The notes: a model not told the origin generated them from the letters alone. 64,000 nucleotides of DNA from CAWEBF01 sp963807235 (GCA_963807235.1 CAWEBF010000035.1:1-64000); one strand, 5' to 3'. Positions 41,182 through 50,179 are shown, counted from the first letter of the stretch. Numbers and translations are program-made.

Positions 41182-41989
41182 AGCCGCACGCGTTCATCAT
41201 GCCCACGTGGCACAGCGAAAAGTCGTAGCGCACGGGATCCTGCCGGTCGATCGCGCGAAGCGACGCCGTGATGTCCGACGCCATCGCCCAGCCGGGGCTG
41301 ATCCGTTGGGTCAGTCGCAGGCAGCGTCCGAGCCGCACCACGTGCGTGTCCAACGGCACCACCAGGCGGGACGGCGCCGGGGACCGCCATACGCCGAGGT
41401 CGATCGCGTCGCGGCGAACCATCCAGCGGAGAAACAGGTTGAGGCGCTTGCACGCGCTGCCGCCGGACGGACGCGGGAAGAAGTAGCCGACGCCGGCGCG
41501 GCTCGGCAGGTGCGATCCGTAGGCGGCGCGCAAATCGGTCTCGAGCGCACGCGAAGAGAACGACTCCAGGGCGTCGCGCACGTCGGGAGCGGCCGCGTCG
41601 TCGCCGGCCGCGAAGAAGGCCTCGATGGAGCCGTGGTCCCGGAGCATGCGCTGCAGGACGAGCATCAACGCCAGCAGATCGCGGCCGCGAATCCACCGGT
41701 GCCCCAACGGCGCGAACCGCTCTTTCTCGCGCGCCGGGTCGAAGGAGCGCACGAACCGCGCCGGCCGGGGGCCCATCAGCGCGAGGAGCGCTTCGATCGA
41801 CTGGAGAACGCTGGCCACGCGGCCAAACGCCAGGCCGGCCGCGCAGAAGCCGACCACCTCGCGATCGGCGGCGTCGCTGAAGCGGCGAACGATGTGCACG
41901 GGATCCGTCGCCGAGTGCACGTGGTCGAAGCCGGCGTAGAGCTCGTCGAGCGACGACCGCATCCGCGTGGAAAGCTGCGCCTTCAGCAA
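41081..41989 (-). CDS. TIGR02757 (DUF2400) family protein
   Basis: This 302-residue protein matches TIGR02757: DPVHIVRRFSDAADREVVGF, VASVLQSIEALLALMG, KRLNLFLRWMVRRDAIDLGVW, VVPLDTHVVRLGR and RYDFSLCHVGMMNACGF. The fold is related to helix-hairpin-helix DNA glycosylases. Four Cys near the C terminus, spaced C-x7-C-x10-C-x5-C, could bind an Fe-S cluster as in endonuclease III. Function is not established. A TTG at 41987-41989 gives the full frame; ATG 41962 is a conservative alternative. The 3' end overlaps the glycosyltransferase gene by 101 bp. Confidence 0.85.
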   Translation of the reverse strand: MLKAQLSTRMRSSLDELYAGFDHVHSATDPVHIVRRFSDAADREVVGFCAAGLAFGRVASVLQSIEALLALMGPRPARFVRSFDPAREKERFAPLGHRWIRGRDLLALMLVLQRMLRDHGSIEAFFAAGDDAAAPDVRDALESFSSRALETDLRAAYGSHLPSRAGVGYFFPRPSGGSACKRLNLFLRWMVRRDAIDLGVWRSPAPSRLVVPLDTHVVRLGRCLRLTQRISPGWAMASDITASLRAIDRQDPVRYDFSLCHVGMMNACGFNRAQRDAQCPLRGVCQPRVRRPRSSPRPSAPR

Positions 41990-42016
41990 ATTAGGCCCGA
42001 CCCCAAATCGGACAAG

Positions 42017-43328
42017 TTACAGGTCTGTAATCGGCGCGGACGGGTTCACGTAGACCGTGCGGCCGCCCACGATGGTCCCTGCCACACCGCCGCGGAAGCG
42101 CCATCCGTCGAAGGGCGTGTTCTTGGAGCGCGACCGCAGCTTGGCCGCCTCGACGGTGACCACGAGGTCCGGCGCCATGATGGTGACGTCGGCAATCGCG
42201 CCCGCGGCGAGCGATCCGCCGGCCACCCGGAGGATCCGCGCCGGGTTCACGGACATCAGCTGCACCAGCCGCGATAACGTCACCACGCCGGCATGCACCA
42301 GACGGTCGAGCGCCAGCGACACGGCCGTCTCGAGCCCGACGATGCCAAACGGGGCACGGTCGAACTCCACGCGCTTCTCGTCCAGGTGGTGGGGCGCGTG
42401 ATCGGTGGCGATCACGTCGATCGTTCCATCGCGGAGGCCCTCCAGCATCGCGTCGCGGTCGGCGGCCTCCCGAAGCGGCGGGTTCATCTTCGTGTTGGTG
42501 TCGTAGGGAATCGGCGTGCCCAGCGATTCGTCCGTCATCGTGAAGTGGTGCGGCGCCACCTCGCACGTGACGCGAATGCCCGACTCCTTGCCCTTCCGAA
42601 CGGCGCGCAGCGATTGCCGCGCGCTCATGTGGGCCACGTGGAACGCCGAGCCTGTGAGTTCTGCCAGCAGCACGCCGCGCTCGACGCCCAGCGCTTCACA
42701 CGCGCCGGGAATGCCGCGCAGCCCGAGGCGCGAGGCGTGATAGCCCTCGTGCGCCACGCCGTCGCCCTTGAGGGTCGGGTCCTCGCAGTGCTCGATCAGC
42801 GGCATGTCGAACATGCTGGCGTATTCCAGCGCGCGTCTCATCAGAATCGCCGTCGACACCGGGTGGCCGTCGTCGGTGATGGCCACGCACCCGGCCTGCC
42901 GCAGCTCGGCGATGTCGGCCAGGAGCGATCCGGCCGACCCCTTCGACACCGCGCCGATCGGGTAGACCCGCGCCAGGTTCGCGGCGGCGGCTTTCGCGAG
43001 GATCAGGCCCGTGACGTTGGCGTTGTCGTTGACCGGCGTGGTGTTGGGCATGCAGGCCACGGCCGTGAATCCGCCAGCCACGGCAGCCGCCGTGCCCGTC
43101 GCCACGGTTTCCTTGTGCTCCTGGCCGGGCTCGCGCAGGTGGACGTGCATGTCGATCAACCCGGGGCACACTACGATAGCCGGCCGGAATCGTCACGACG
43201 GTTGCGCCGTCCACCGGCAGGTCGCGTCCGACCGCGGCCACGCGGTCGCCGTCGATCAGCAGGTCGTATGTGCCATCGAGCCCGTTGGCCGGGTCGATCA
43301 GGCGGCCTCCCTTAAGCAGCTTCTTCAT
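42017..43328 (-). CDS. pyrC: Dihydroorotase (one frameshift near the N terminus)
   Basis: About 436 residues close the ring of carbamoyl-aspartate to dihydroorotate. The N terminus KKLLKGGRLIDPANGLDGTY reads to about residue 49. The frame then shifts near 43176-43182 and resumes at CPGLIDMHVHLREPGQE, where H-x-H binds zinc. EHCEDPTLKG, CEVAPHHFTM and DVIATDHAPHHLDEKR supply further metal and substrate contacts. The length (1312 nt) fits one inserted base. The ATG at 43326-43328 overlaps the end of pyrB by 17 bp, so the gene is coupled in the pyrR-pyrB-pyrC operon. Confidence 0.9.
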
Positions 43329-44286
43329 GTTCCGCTCCGCCCGCCAGCAGGTACAGCACGGCCATGCGAACCGCCACGCCGTTGGCGACCTGATCGAGGA
43401 TGACCGAATACGGGCCGTCGGCCACCTCGGACGAGATCTCGACGCCGCGGTTCATCGGGCCGGGGTGCATGATCATCACGTCGGGCTTGGCAAGTTTGAG
43501 CCGCTCTTCAGTCATGCCGAAGACGGTGGCGTACTCGCGGAGCGACGAGAAATACGCGCCCTCCATGCGCTCGAGCTGGATGCGCAGCAGCATCACCACG
43601 TCGGCATCCCGCACCGCCTCCTCCACCACGTTGGTCACCACGACGCCGAAGCGGCGCATCTCCTGCGGCACGAGCGTGGGCGGCGCGCACACCCACGTTT
43701 CCGCGCCCATCTTCGTCAGCAGGTGCAGATTGGAGCGCAGCACGCGGCTGTGGAGCAGGTCGCCGATGATGGCCACCTTCAGCCCCGCCAGGCGCTTCTT
43801 GCGCTCGCGGATCGTGAACGCATCGAGCAGCGCCTGCGTGGGGTGCTCGTGCGTCCCGTCGCCGGCGTTGATGATGGCCGACTTGCAGATCCGCGACAGC
43901 AGGTGGCAGGCGCCCGACGACTGGTGGCGCAGCACGATCATGTCGGGGGACATCGCCTCGAGGGTCAGCGCGGTGTCCACGAGCGTTTCGCCCTTGACCA
44001 CGCTCGACGAACCGATGGCGATGTTGAGCGTGTCGGCGCTCAGCCGCTTCTCGGCGATCTCGAACGACGTGCGGGTGCGCGTGCTGGGCTCGAAGAACAG
44101 GTTCACCACCGTCTTGCCGCGCAGCGCCGGCACCTTCTTGATGGGACGCGACCCGATCTCCTTCATGGCCTCGGCCGTGTCCAGAATCAGGCCGATCTCG
44201 TCGGGCGAGAGATCCTCGATGCCGAGCAGGTCCTTGCGGCGCAGCGCCGTCACCTGCCGTCCGGATTCCAGCTCCTGGGTGGTCAT
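43312..44286 (-). CDS. pyrB: Aspartate carbamoyltransferase catalytic subunit
   Basis: This 324-residue enzyme condenses carbamoyl phosphate and aspartate. FFEPSTRTRTSFEIAEKRL is the carbamoyl phosphate site, EHPTQALLDAFTI and KVAIIGDLLHSRVLRS the aspartate domain, and HPGPMNRGVEI is conserved. No regulatory subunit (pyrI) is present. The ATG overlaps the pyrR stop as ATGA. It sits between pyrR and pyrC, so control probably comes through PyrR or the promoter upstream of it. Confidence 0.96.
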   Translation of the reverse strand: MTTQELESGRQVTALRRKDLLGIEDLSPDEIGLILDTAEAMKEIGSRPIKKVPALRGKTVVNLFFEPSTRTRTSFEIAEKRLSADTLNIAIGSSSVVKGETLVDTALTLEAMSPDMIVLRHQSSGACHLLSRICKSAIINAGDGTHEHPTQALLDAFTIRERKKRLAGLKVAIIGDLLHSRVLRSNLHLLTKMGAETWVCAPPTLVPQEMRRFGVVVTNVVEEAVRDADVVMLLRIQLERMEGAYFSSLREYATVFGMTEERLKLAKPDVMIMHPGPMNRGVEISSEVADGPYSVILDQVANGVAVRMAVLYLLAGGAEHEEAA

Positions 44287-44825
44287 GCGGCACCCCCGGT
44301 TTCCAGCACGACTTCGTCGTGCCCGTCTGTTTCCTGCAGCCGCACGTGCACCACGTCGGCGAGGGCTGTCGGGATGTTCTTGCCGACGTAGTCGGCCTTG
44401 ATCGGCAGCTCGCGGTGGCCGCGGTCCACGAGCACCACCAGCTGAATCGCGCGCGGCCGTCCGAAATCGATCAATGCGTCGAGCGCCGCCCGTGTGGTCC
44501 GGCCGGTGAACAGGACGTCGTCCACCAGCAGGATCTTCTTTTCGTCGATCGAGAACGTCACTTCGGTGCGCCGCACGACTGGCTGCGGTCCGACCGCGTG
44601 CCGCATCAGGTCGTCACGGTACAGCGTGATGTCCAGGGAGCCGGTCGGCACGTCGTGGCCGGTGATGTCCTTGAGTGCGCGCGCGAGCCGTTTGGCGATG
44701 GGCACGCCGCGCGTACGCACGCCGACGAGCGCCAGGTCTCCGACGCCCTTGTTGCGTTCGACGATCTCGTGTGCGATGCGGGTGAGGGCGCGGCCGATGC
44801 GGTCCGCATCCATGACGATGGGCAT
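44283..44825 (-). CDS. pyrR: PyrR bifunctional regulator/uracil phosphoribosyltransferase
   Basis: This 180-residue protein has the phosphoribosyltransferase fold with ILLVDDVLFTGRTTRAALDAL as the PRPP loop. LVGVRTRGVPIAKRLA, SLDITLYRDD and VVLVDRGHRELPI are typical of PyrR. In many bacteria PyrR attenuates pyr mRNA when UMP is high. The leader here is only about 45 nt and shows no obvious PyrR-binding anti-antiterminator, so regulation may be translational or absent. It is the first gene of the leftward pyrR-pyrB-pyrC operon. Confidence 0.95.
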   Translation of the reverse strand: MPIVMDADRIGRALTRIAHEIVERNKGVGDLALVGVRTRGVPIAKRLARALKDITGHDVPTGSLDITLYRDDLMRHAVGPQPVVRRTEVTFSIDEKKILLVDDVLFTGRTTRAALDALIDFGRPRAIQLVVLVDRGHRELPIKADYVGKNIPTALADVVHVRLQETDGHDEVVLETGGAA

Positions 44826-44872
44826 GAAACCTCTTTGCGGCCTCGCAGGACCGCGGTTAAAGAGCGACCACC

Positions 44873-44900
44873 ATTATATACTTCTCACAATGCCCGTCGA
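44873..44900 (-). promoter_or_regulatory. Promoter for pyrR-pyrB-pyrC (TATAAT / TCGACG)
   Basis: On the minus strand TATAAT lies at 44878-44873 and TCGACG at 44900-44895, 16 nt apart. The leader to the pyrR ATG would be about 40 nt. Its -10 overlaps the opposing -10 of pyrK. Confidence 0.55.
44877..44889 (+). promoter_or_regulatory. Leaderless -10 element for pyrK (TATACT, 7 nt before ATG)
   Basis: TATACT at 44877-44882 is followed by seven bases and the ATG at 44890. It overlaps the divergent pyrR -10 by two bases, so both operons cannot be bound by polymerase at once. Confidence 0.5.
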
Positions 44901-45696
44901 CGTCGAGGCACGGGTGATCAGCAACACGCGCCTCTCCCCCGACTACAACGTCATCGCGCTCGACGCTCCAGAGATCGCCCGCGACACGGCACCGGGACAG
45001 TTCGTGATGGTCAAGCCGGGCCGCGGCACGGACCCGTTGCTGCGCCGTCCGTTCTCGGTGTTCGAGGTGCTCGAAACCGATGGCCGCGTGTCGGGCCTCT
45101 CACTGCTCAGCAAGCGCATCGGCGTCACGACCCGGCTGCTCTTCGACGCCGTGGAAGGCGACGTGGTCTCCTGCCTGGGGCCGCTGGGCCGGCCCTACTC
45201 GCTGGTGGCCCCGCCGGCCGAGGCATGGATGGTGGCGGGCGGCGTCGGGCTCGCGCCCTTCGCGACCCTGGCTGATGCACTGGCGTCGCGCGGCGTCCGC
45301 ACGACGCTTTTCTACGGCGCTCGCAGCGGGCAGGAGCTGTTCTACCTGGACTGGTTCCAATCGCGTGGCGTGACGCTGGTACTCTCCACCGAGGACGGCT
45401 CGCGCGGCGACAAGGGTCGGGTGACGCTGCCGTTGGAGCGGGCGCTGAAGGCAAGCAGCGCGTCCGACGTCATGGTGTACGCGTGCGGGCCCGAGCCGAT
45501 GCTCGAAGCGGTGGCCCACGTGTGCGCCCGCTACGGGCGCGCGTGCGAGGTGTCGGTCGAGCGCGTGATGGGCTGCGGAATGGGCGGGTGCTACAGCTGC
45601 GTCGTGCCGGTGAAGGACGCAGGCGGGGGCCATCACTACGTGCGGTCGTGCATCGGGGGGCCGGTGTTCAAGGGCGCCGACCTCGTATGGGATTGA
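44890..45696 (+). CDS. pyrK: Dihydroorotate dehydrogenase B electron-transfer subunit
   Basis: This 268-residue flavin/iron-sulfur subunit passes electrons from PyrD to NAD+. PFSVFEVLE is the FAD-binding R-P-F-S-type motif, and MVAGGVGLAPFATLADAL binds NAD. The C-terminal MGCGMGGCYSCVVP and VRSCIGGPVF supply four Cys for a [2Fe-2S] cluster. It is followed by pyrD, the matching class 1B catalytic subunit. The frame is open far upstream across pyrR, but the ATG at 44890 fits the family N terminus and follows a promoter hexamer directly. Confidence 0.94.
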   Translation: MPVDVEARVISNTRLSPDYNVIALDAPEIARDTAPGQFVMVKPGRGTDPLLRRPFSVFEVLETDGRVSGLSLLSKRIGVTTRLLFDAVEGDVVSCLGPLGRPYSLVAPPAEAWMVAGGVGLAPFATLADALASRGVRTTLFYGARSGQELFYLDWFQSRGVTLVLSTEDGSRGDKGRVTLPLERALKASSASDVMVYACGPEPMLEAVAHVCARYGRACEVSVERVMGCGMGGCYSCVVPVKDAGGGHHYVRSCIGGPVFKGADLVWD

Positions 45697-45710
45697 AGGA
45701 CCGGGCCACA

Positions 45711-46649
45711 ATGGATCTCTCTGTTCAGGTCGGATCGCTGCGGCTCACCAACCCGTTCATGGCGGCCAGCGGCTGCTTCGGCTACGGCGTCGAGTACGCC
45801 GAGGCCGTGGACCTGACCTCCATCGGCGCCGTGGTGTCGAAGGGCCTCTTCGTCAAGCCCCGGGACGGACACCCGCCCGAGCGGATAGTGGAGACGCCCG
45901 CGGGCATGCTGAACGCCATCGGGCTGCAGGGCATCGGCGTCCACCGGTACATCGCCGAGAAGCTGCCCGAGCTGCGCCGGATCGGCGCGACCAACATCGT
46001 GAACATCTGCGGCAGCACGCTCGACGAGTACGTGGAGCTGGCGCGGATCCTCTCCGATGCCGAGGGCGTGCATGCCCTGGAAGTGAACATTTCCTGTCCG
46101 AACATCAAGGAAGGTGGCATCACCTTCGGCTGCAGCCTGCACGGCACGTTCGACGTGGTGTCAGCCGTGAAGAAGGTGACGCACCTGCCGGTGATGCCCA
46201 AGCTGACCCCCAACGTGACGGACGTCGCCTCCTTCGCCAAGGCGGCGGAGGACGCAGGGGCGGACGCGGTGTCGCTCGTCAACACCTTCCTGGCGATGGC
46301 GATCGACGTCGAGACGCGGCGGCCGAAACTGTCCAACATCGTCGGCGGCTTGAGCGGCCCAGCCATCCGGCCGATCGCCGTGCGCATGGTCTACGAGTGC
46401 CGGCGGGCCGTGAAGATTCCCGTCATCGGGATGGGCGGGATCGCCACGGCCACCGACGCGCTGGAGTTCATCATCGCCGGCGCCACGGCCGTCCAGGTAG
46501 GCACGGCCAACTTCGTGGATCCCTTCATCTGGAGCAAGCTGGTGGACGGGCTGCGCGACTACATGCGGAGGCACGGGATCGCACGCGTCGTCGATCTGGT
46601 GGGATCGATCGACGTCAGCACGCGCGAAAAGCAGTGGATAAGCTCCTAG
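45711..46649 (+). CDS. pyrD: Dihydroorotate dehydrogenase, class 1B catalytic subunit
   Basis: This 312-residue FMN protein oxidises dihydroorotate to orotate and hands electrons to PyrK. LRLTNPFMAASGCFGYG opens the barrel. LQGIGVHRYI, EVNISCPNIKEGG, LTPNVTD and GMGGIATATDALEFIIAGA with the C-terminal FMN-phosphate loop are conserved. The ATG at 45711 matches the family start. An ATG at 45687 would overlap the pyrK stop and add eight residues. The 3' end overlaps pyrF by 16 bp. Confidence 0.95.
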   Translation: MDLSVQVGSLRLTNPFMAASGCFGYGVEYAEAVDLTSIGAVVSKGLFVKPRDGHPPERIVETPAGMLNAIGLQGIGVHRYIAEKLPELRRIGATNIVNICGSTLDEYVELARILSDAEGVHALEVNISCPNIKEGGITFGCSLHGTFDVVSAVKKVTHLPVMPKLTPNVTDVASFAKAAEDAGADAVSLVNTFLAMAIDVETRRPKLSNIVGGLSGPAIRPIAVRMVYECRRAVKIPVIGMGGIATATDALEFIIAGATAVQVGTANFVDPFIWSKLVDGLRDYMRRHGIARVVDLVGSIDVSTREKQWISS

Positions 46650-47348
46650 TTGCACTGGATGTAGATACGCGCGAACGCGCGCTCGATCTCGTGACGGCCC
46701 TGCGCGGCCTGGTTGGCGGCGTGAAGATCGGCAGCCGGCTCTTCACGATGGAGGGCCCCTCCTTCATCAGGTCGCTGGCGGAACAGGGCGCGAAGGTGTT
46801 CCTGGACCTCAAGTTCCACGACATCCCCAATACGGTGGCGCAGGCGGTCGAAGCGGGCACCGCGACCGGGGCCTGGATGATGAACGTCCACGCGTCGGGC
46901 GGCGTGCCGATGATGCAGGCCGCCGCGCAGGCCGCGGCCGAGGCCGCCGGCCGGCTGGGTCGCCCGCGGCCTCTGGTCATCGGCGTGACCGTGCTCACCA
47001 GCATGGACGCCGAGACACTGCGGCGTGTCGGGGTCGATCGGCCGCTGATGGACCAGGTGGTCACGCTTGCCGACATGGCGAAGTCGGCCGGCCTGGACGG
47101 CGTGGTGGCCTCGCCGCTCGAGACGGCAGCCATCCGTGCGCGCTGCGGCGGCGATTTCCTGGTGGTGACGCCGGGCATCCGCGGCGCGTCGGCCGGCGGC
47201 GAGAAGAACGATCAGAAGCCGGACGATGGGGCCGGCCGAAGCCGTCGCGGCCGGGGCCAGCTACATCGTGGTGGGCCGGCCCATCATCGCAGCGGCCGAT
47301 CCCCGGCAGGCAGCCCAGGCGATCGCGCGCGAGCTGGCAGGTTCTTAG
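46634..47348 (+). CDS. pyrF: Orotidine-5'-phosphate decarboxylase (one frameshift near the C terminus)
   Basis: About 237 residues decarboxylate OMP to UMP. KLLVALDVDTRERALDLV and FLDLKFHDIPNTVAQAV contain the catalytic D-x-K-x-x-D set. VTPGIRGASAGGEKNDQ is the phosphate loop. The frame is broken by one extra base at about 47219-47222; removing it gives TMGPAEAVAAGASYIVVGRP and IIAAADPRQAAQAIARELA to the stop at 47346-47348. The GTG at 46634 overlaps the pyrD end. The stop codon is followed at once by a period-7 repeat. Confidence 0.92.
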
Positions 47349-47389
47349 CCGGAAGCCGGAAGCCGGAGCCGGAAGCCGAACGAGAGCCT
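47348..47389. repeat. Period-7 repeat (word CGGAAGC)
   Basis: The word CGGAAGC occurs three times with drift, one unit being shortened by a base, and starts at the pyrF stop codon. It is the same word as at 12653, so words can recur at distant sites. It lies between pyrF and the converging kinase gene. Confidence 0.8.
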
Positions 47390-50038
47390 ACTTCAGCGCT
47401 GACGTCCAGTTCACAAGGATCGTGAACGGCGTCTGCGCGGCGGCGGCCACGGGCGCGACGATGAGGAACCGCCCGTCGGACGCCACGTCGTACCGCGCAT
47501 CGCGGCCCGGCTGCGCGCGGTTGACGATCAATGGCGTCTGAAACAGCTCTTGCGGCCGGCCGGCCGTGAACGCGGTGCCCGCAGAAACCGGCACGGCCAT
47601 CAGCTTGCCGTCGAGCCCCAGGAAGTACAGCTCCCGCCCGTCCCGTCGCCACCGCGGCTCGACGCCCCCATCCGAGGTGATCTGCCACCGGCCCCCTGCG
47701 CCGTCGGGGAAGGTCTGCACGAAGATCTCGGTGCGAGCCCGATTCGTTGCTCGCATAGGCGACCAACCGGCCGTCGGGAGACAGCTCCACGTTCAACTTG
47801 TCGAACGCCATTTCGAGCACCATCGTCGGCTTGCCGCCGGCCACCGGCTGCGCCCAGGTGTCGAATCCGGGGCCGTTCGGCTTTCGCCGTGCAAACAGAA
47901 TCTGGTCGCCGCGCTGCAGCCAGGTGATCGGGACGGCTCCGCCGTCGTCGCCGGCGACCGCGGCGGGTGTGCCGACGCCCGACGCGGCCTTCACGTAGAT
48001 CCTGGTCTGCCCGACGTCGCCAGTGTTCGAGCCGTAGGCGATCCGGGTGCCGTCCGGAGACCACGTCGGCGTCCACTCGAAGCTCGGCTCGAAGGTCAGT
48101 CGGGACATCACGGCGCGGGCCAGGTCCATTACCCAGACGTCGCGGTTGCCATTGGTCCAAGCGTCCACGGCGGCGCGGTCGCCCGACGGCGACAGCTCCA
48201 GGCTGCCGTACTCGCCCGCCTCCCCGACCGTTCCCGCGGTCTTTCCCGAACGGTCGTACCACGTCAGCTGGCGGCCAACCGACGGCTGCGCCTTGTGGTA
48301 CATCAGGACGTTGTCGTCCGACACGGAGGGGGTGGCGTCGATGTCCTCGGCCACGACGGCGGGTTCGCCTTCGGCGACGCGGCCGCTGGCGTCCATCTCA
48401 TACGCGAGAATCCGGCCGTTGTTCAGGATCAGCAGGTGGCCGGATGGCGAGTAGGCCATCCAGTTGAAGCGCTGCGGGTGGATTGCGATGACGCGTGACG
48501 GCGCGACGGCGCCGTCGAGCGAGGCCAGAAAGACGCCGTGGTCCGCGGGGTTGGTGCCCGGCGACCGCCAGGTACACGAAGCGGTTGCCGTCCGGCAGGA
48601 ACACCGGCAAGCGCGTGGAAGATCTCTTTGCGTGCCGGCGTCCAGTTTGGTCACCGGCGTCATCGGCCCGCCCGAATCGGGCATCCGTACGATGACGTTG
48701 TCGCTGACCCGGCCCAACAGCATCACGCCGTTGGGACCCCAGGTGACGCCACGAATCTGCGGCGGCACGTCGGTCAGCACTTGCACACTCGCCACCCGCG
48801 GCGTTGACCTTTCGCAGCTTGCCGTCGGAGATGAAGGCCAGCTGCCGGCTGTCAGCAGACCACATGAACGCGCCGGCGCCCTCGGTGCCCGCGAGAGACT
48901 GCGGCGTTTCCGCGTCGATTGGGCGCACGAACAGGCCACGCCTTCCGTCGGGCGAGAGGCTGATGAAAGCGATGGCGTGCCCGTCGGGCGCCAGCGCGGC
49001 GTTGTTTCCGACCAAACCCGGAAACGACGCCTCGAAGCGCATCGAAGTCGGGGCCGACGCCGACGCGCGCGAGTACACCCAGGCCATCGGTATGGCTGCC
49101 GCGAGCAGAACGACGACCGCAGCCGCCGCGATCCACGGGCCGCGACGCGCCGGGCGCTCCGCCCCGGATAGCGGCGCGGCAGGGAGCGCGAACGCCGGAT
49201 CCAGGAATAGCCGGGCGTCGCCGATGTGCTGCAGCCGCTGCGCCGCGTTCTTCTGCAGGGTCGCCGCCAGGAGCGAGCGCAGCGCGGCAGGTGTGTCGGC
49301 CGGCAGGCGGTTCAAGTCGGGCTGCCCGGTCACCACCTGCGCGATGACGTCGGTGGCGGTTTCGCCGGCAAACGTCTGCCGCCCGGTCAGCATCTCGTAA
49401 AGCACGCAGCCGAACGCCCAGATGTCGGTCCGTGCGTCCACGTCCTTGCCGCGCGCCTGCTCGGGCGACATGTAGGCCGGCGTGCCCAGGATCATCCCCG
49501 GCATCGATCGCGTCAGTGCCGTTTGCATCGAGGTGGCCTGCGTGTCGGTGGTGCTCGGACCGACCGCCTTGGCCAGACCGAAGTCCAGGACCTTCACCCG
49601 CCGTTGGAGGAGAGCTTGATGTTCGCCGGCTTCAGGTCCCTGTGGACGATGCCACGCTCATGCGCGGCCGCCAGCGCTTCGGCCAACTGCGCCGCCGCGA
49701 CGCGCGCCTCGTCGGAGGGACATCGGACCGTTCTTCAGGCGGTCGGCGAGCGTGTCGCCCTCCACCAGCTCCATGACGATGCAGGTCGAGCCCTCGGCCT
49801 GCTCCAGCCCGAACACCTGCGCGATGTGGGGATGGTTCAGCGACGCCAGAATCTGTGCTTCCCTCTGGAATCGGAAGAGCCGATCGGGATCGTCCGCGAG
49901 ATTGTCGGGGAGCAGCTTCAGCGCGACGTCGCGCTGCAGGCGCGTGTCCCGCCCGCGAAGCACCACGCCCATGCCGCCTTCACCCAGGGGGCCCACGACC
50001 TCGTAGGCGCCGATGCGCGTGCCAGGGCCAATCGCCAT
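47388..50038 (-). CDS. Ser/Thr protein kinase with C-terminal PD40 propeller (six or more frameshifts)
   Basis: About 880 residues would form a Hanks-type kinase (1-275), a membrane helix (WIAAAAVVVLLAAAIPMAWVY, near 320-340) and a WD40-like PD40 propeller to the end. Kinase motifs: GEGGMGVVLRG, VALKLL, IVHRDLKPANIKL, VLDFGLAK and GTPAYMSPEQARGKD. The frame is broken near 49720, 49598, 48803, 48615, 48560 and 47750. Each segment reads well in a different frame, and the propeller parts WTPTWSPDGTRIAYGS and WQITSDGGVEPRW join sensibly. The density of breaks exceeds that in neighbouring genes, so real decay is possible. The start at 50038 has TATAAT 10 nt upstream. Confidence 0.7.
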
Positions 50039-50054
50039 TTGGACGGCGATTATA
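50039..50054 (-). promoter_or_regulatory. -10 element (TATAAT, 10 nt before ATG) for the kinase gene
   Basis: TATAAT on the minus strand at 50054-50049 lies ten bases before the ATG at 50038, giving at most a few leader bases. Confidence 0.45.
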
Positions 50055-50056
50055 GC

Positions 50057-50100
50057 TAAGGGCTCCAGGCTCCAGGCCCCAGGCCCCAGGCCCCAGGCTT
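50057..50100. repeat. Period-7 repeat (word GGCTCCA/GGCCCCA)
   Basis: Six units (GGCTCCA, GGCTCCA, then GGCCCCA three times, GGCTTTT) lie upstream of the kinase gene on the divergent side. It is the last period-7 array in the window; none is seen from 50.1 to 64 kb. Confidence 0.88.
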
Positions 50101-50162
50101 TTCGAGAGGACAGCGCGGCCATTCGCGAGCCCTTCTCTGACTCGATTTACCGCATTGTTGGG

Positions 50163-50179
50163 TTGGCACGTGACCTGCA
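50163..50179 (+). promoter_or_regulatory. Sigma54-like -24/-12 promoter
   Basis: TTGGCACG at 50163-50170 and CTGCA at 50175-50179 place the invariant GG (50165-50166) and GC (50177-50178) exactly ten bases apart, as sigma54 requires. Transcription would start around 50190, some 36 nt before the ATG of the downstream gene. No enhancer-binding regulator gene is nearby. Confidence 0.6.

Noticed and set aside
44826..44872. PyrR-responsive attenuator in the pyrR leader
   Set aside because: The leader is under 50 nt and shows no terminator/antiterminator pair or PyrR-binding loop.
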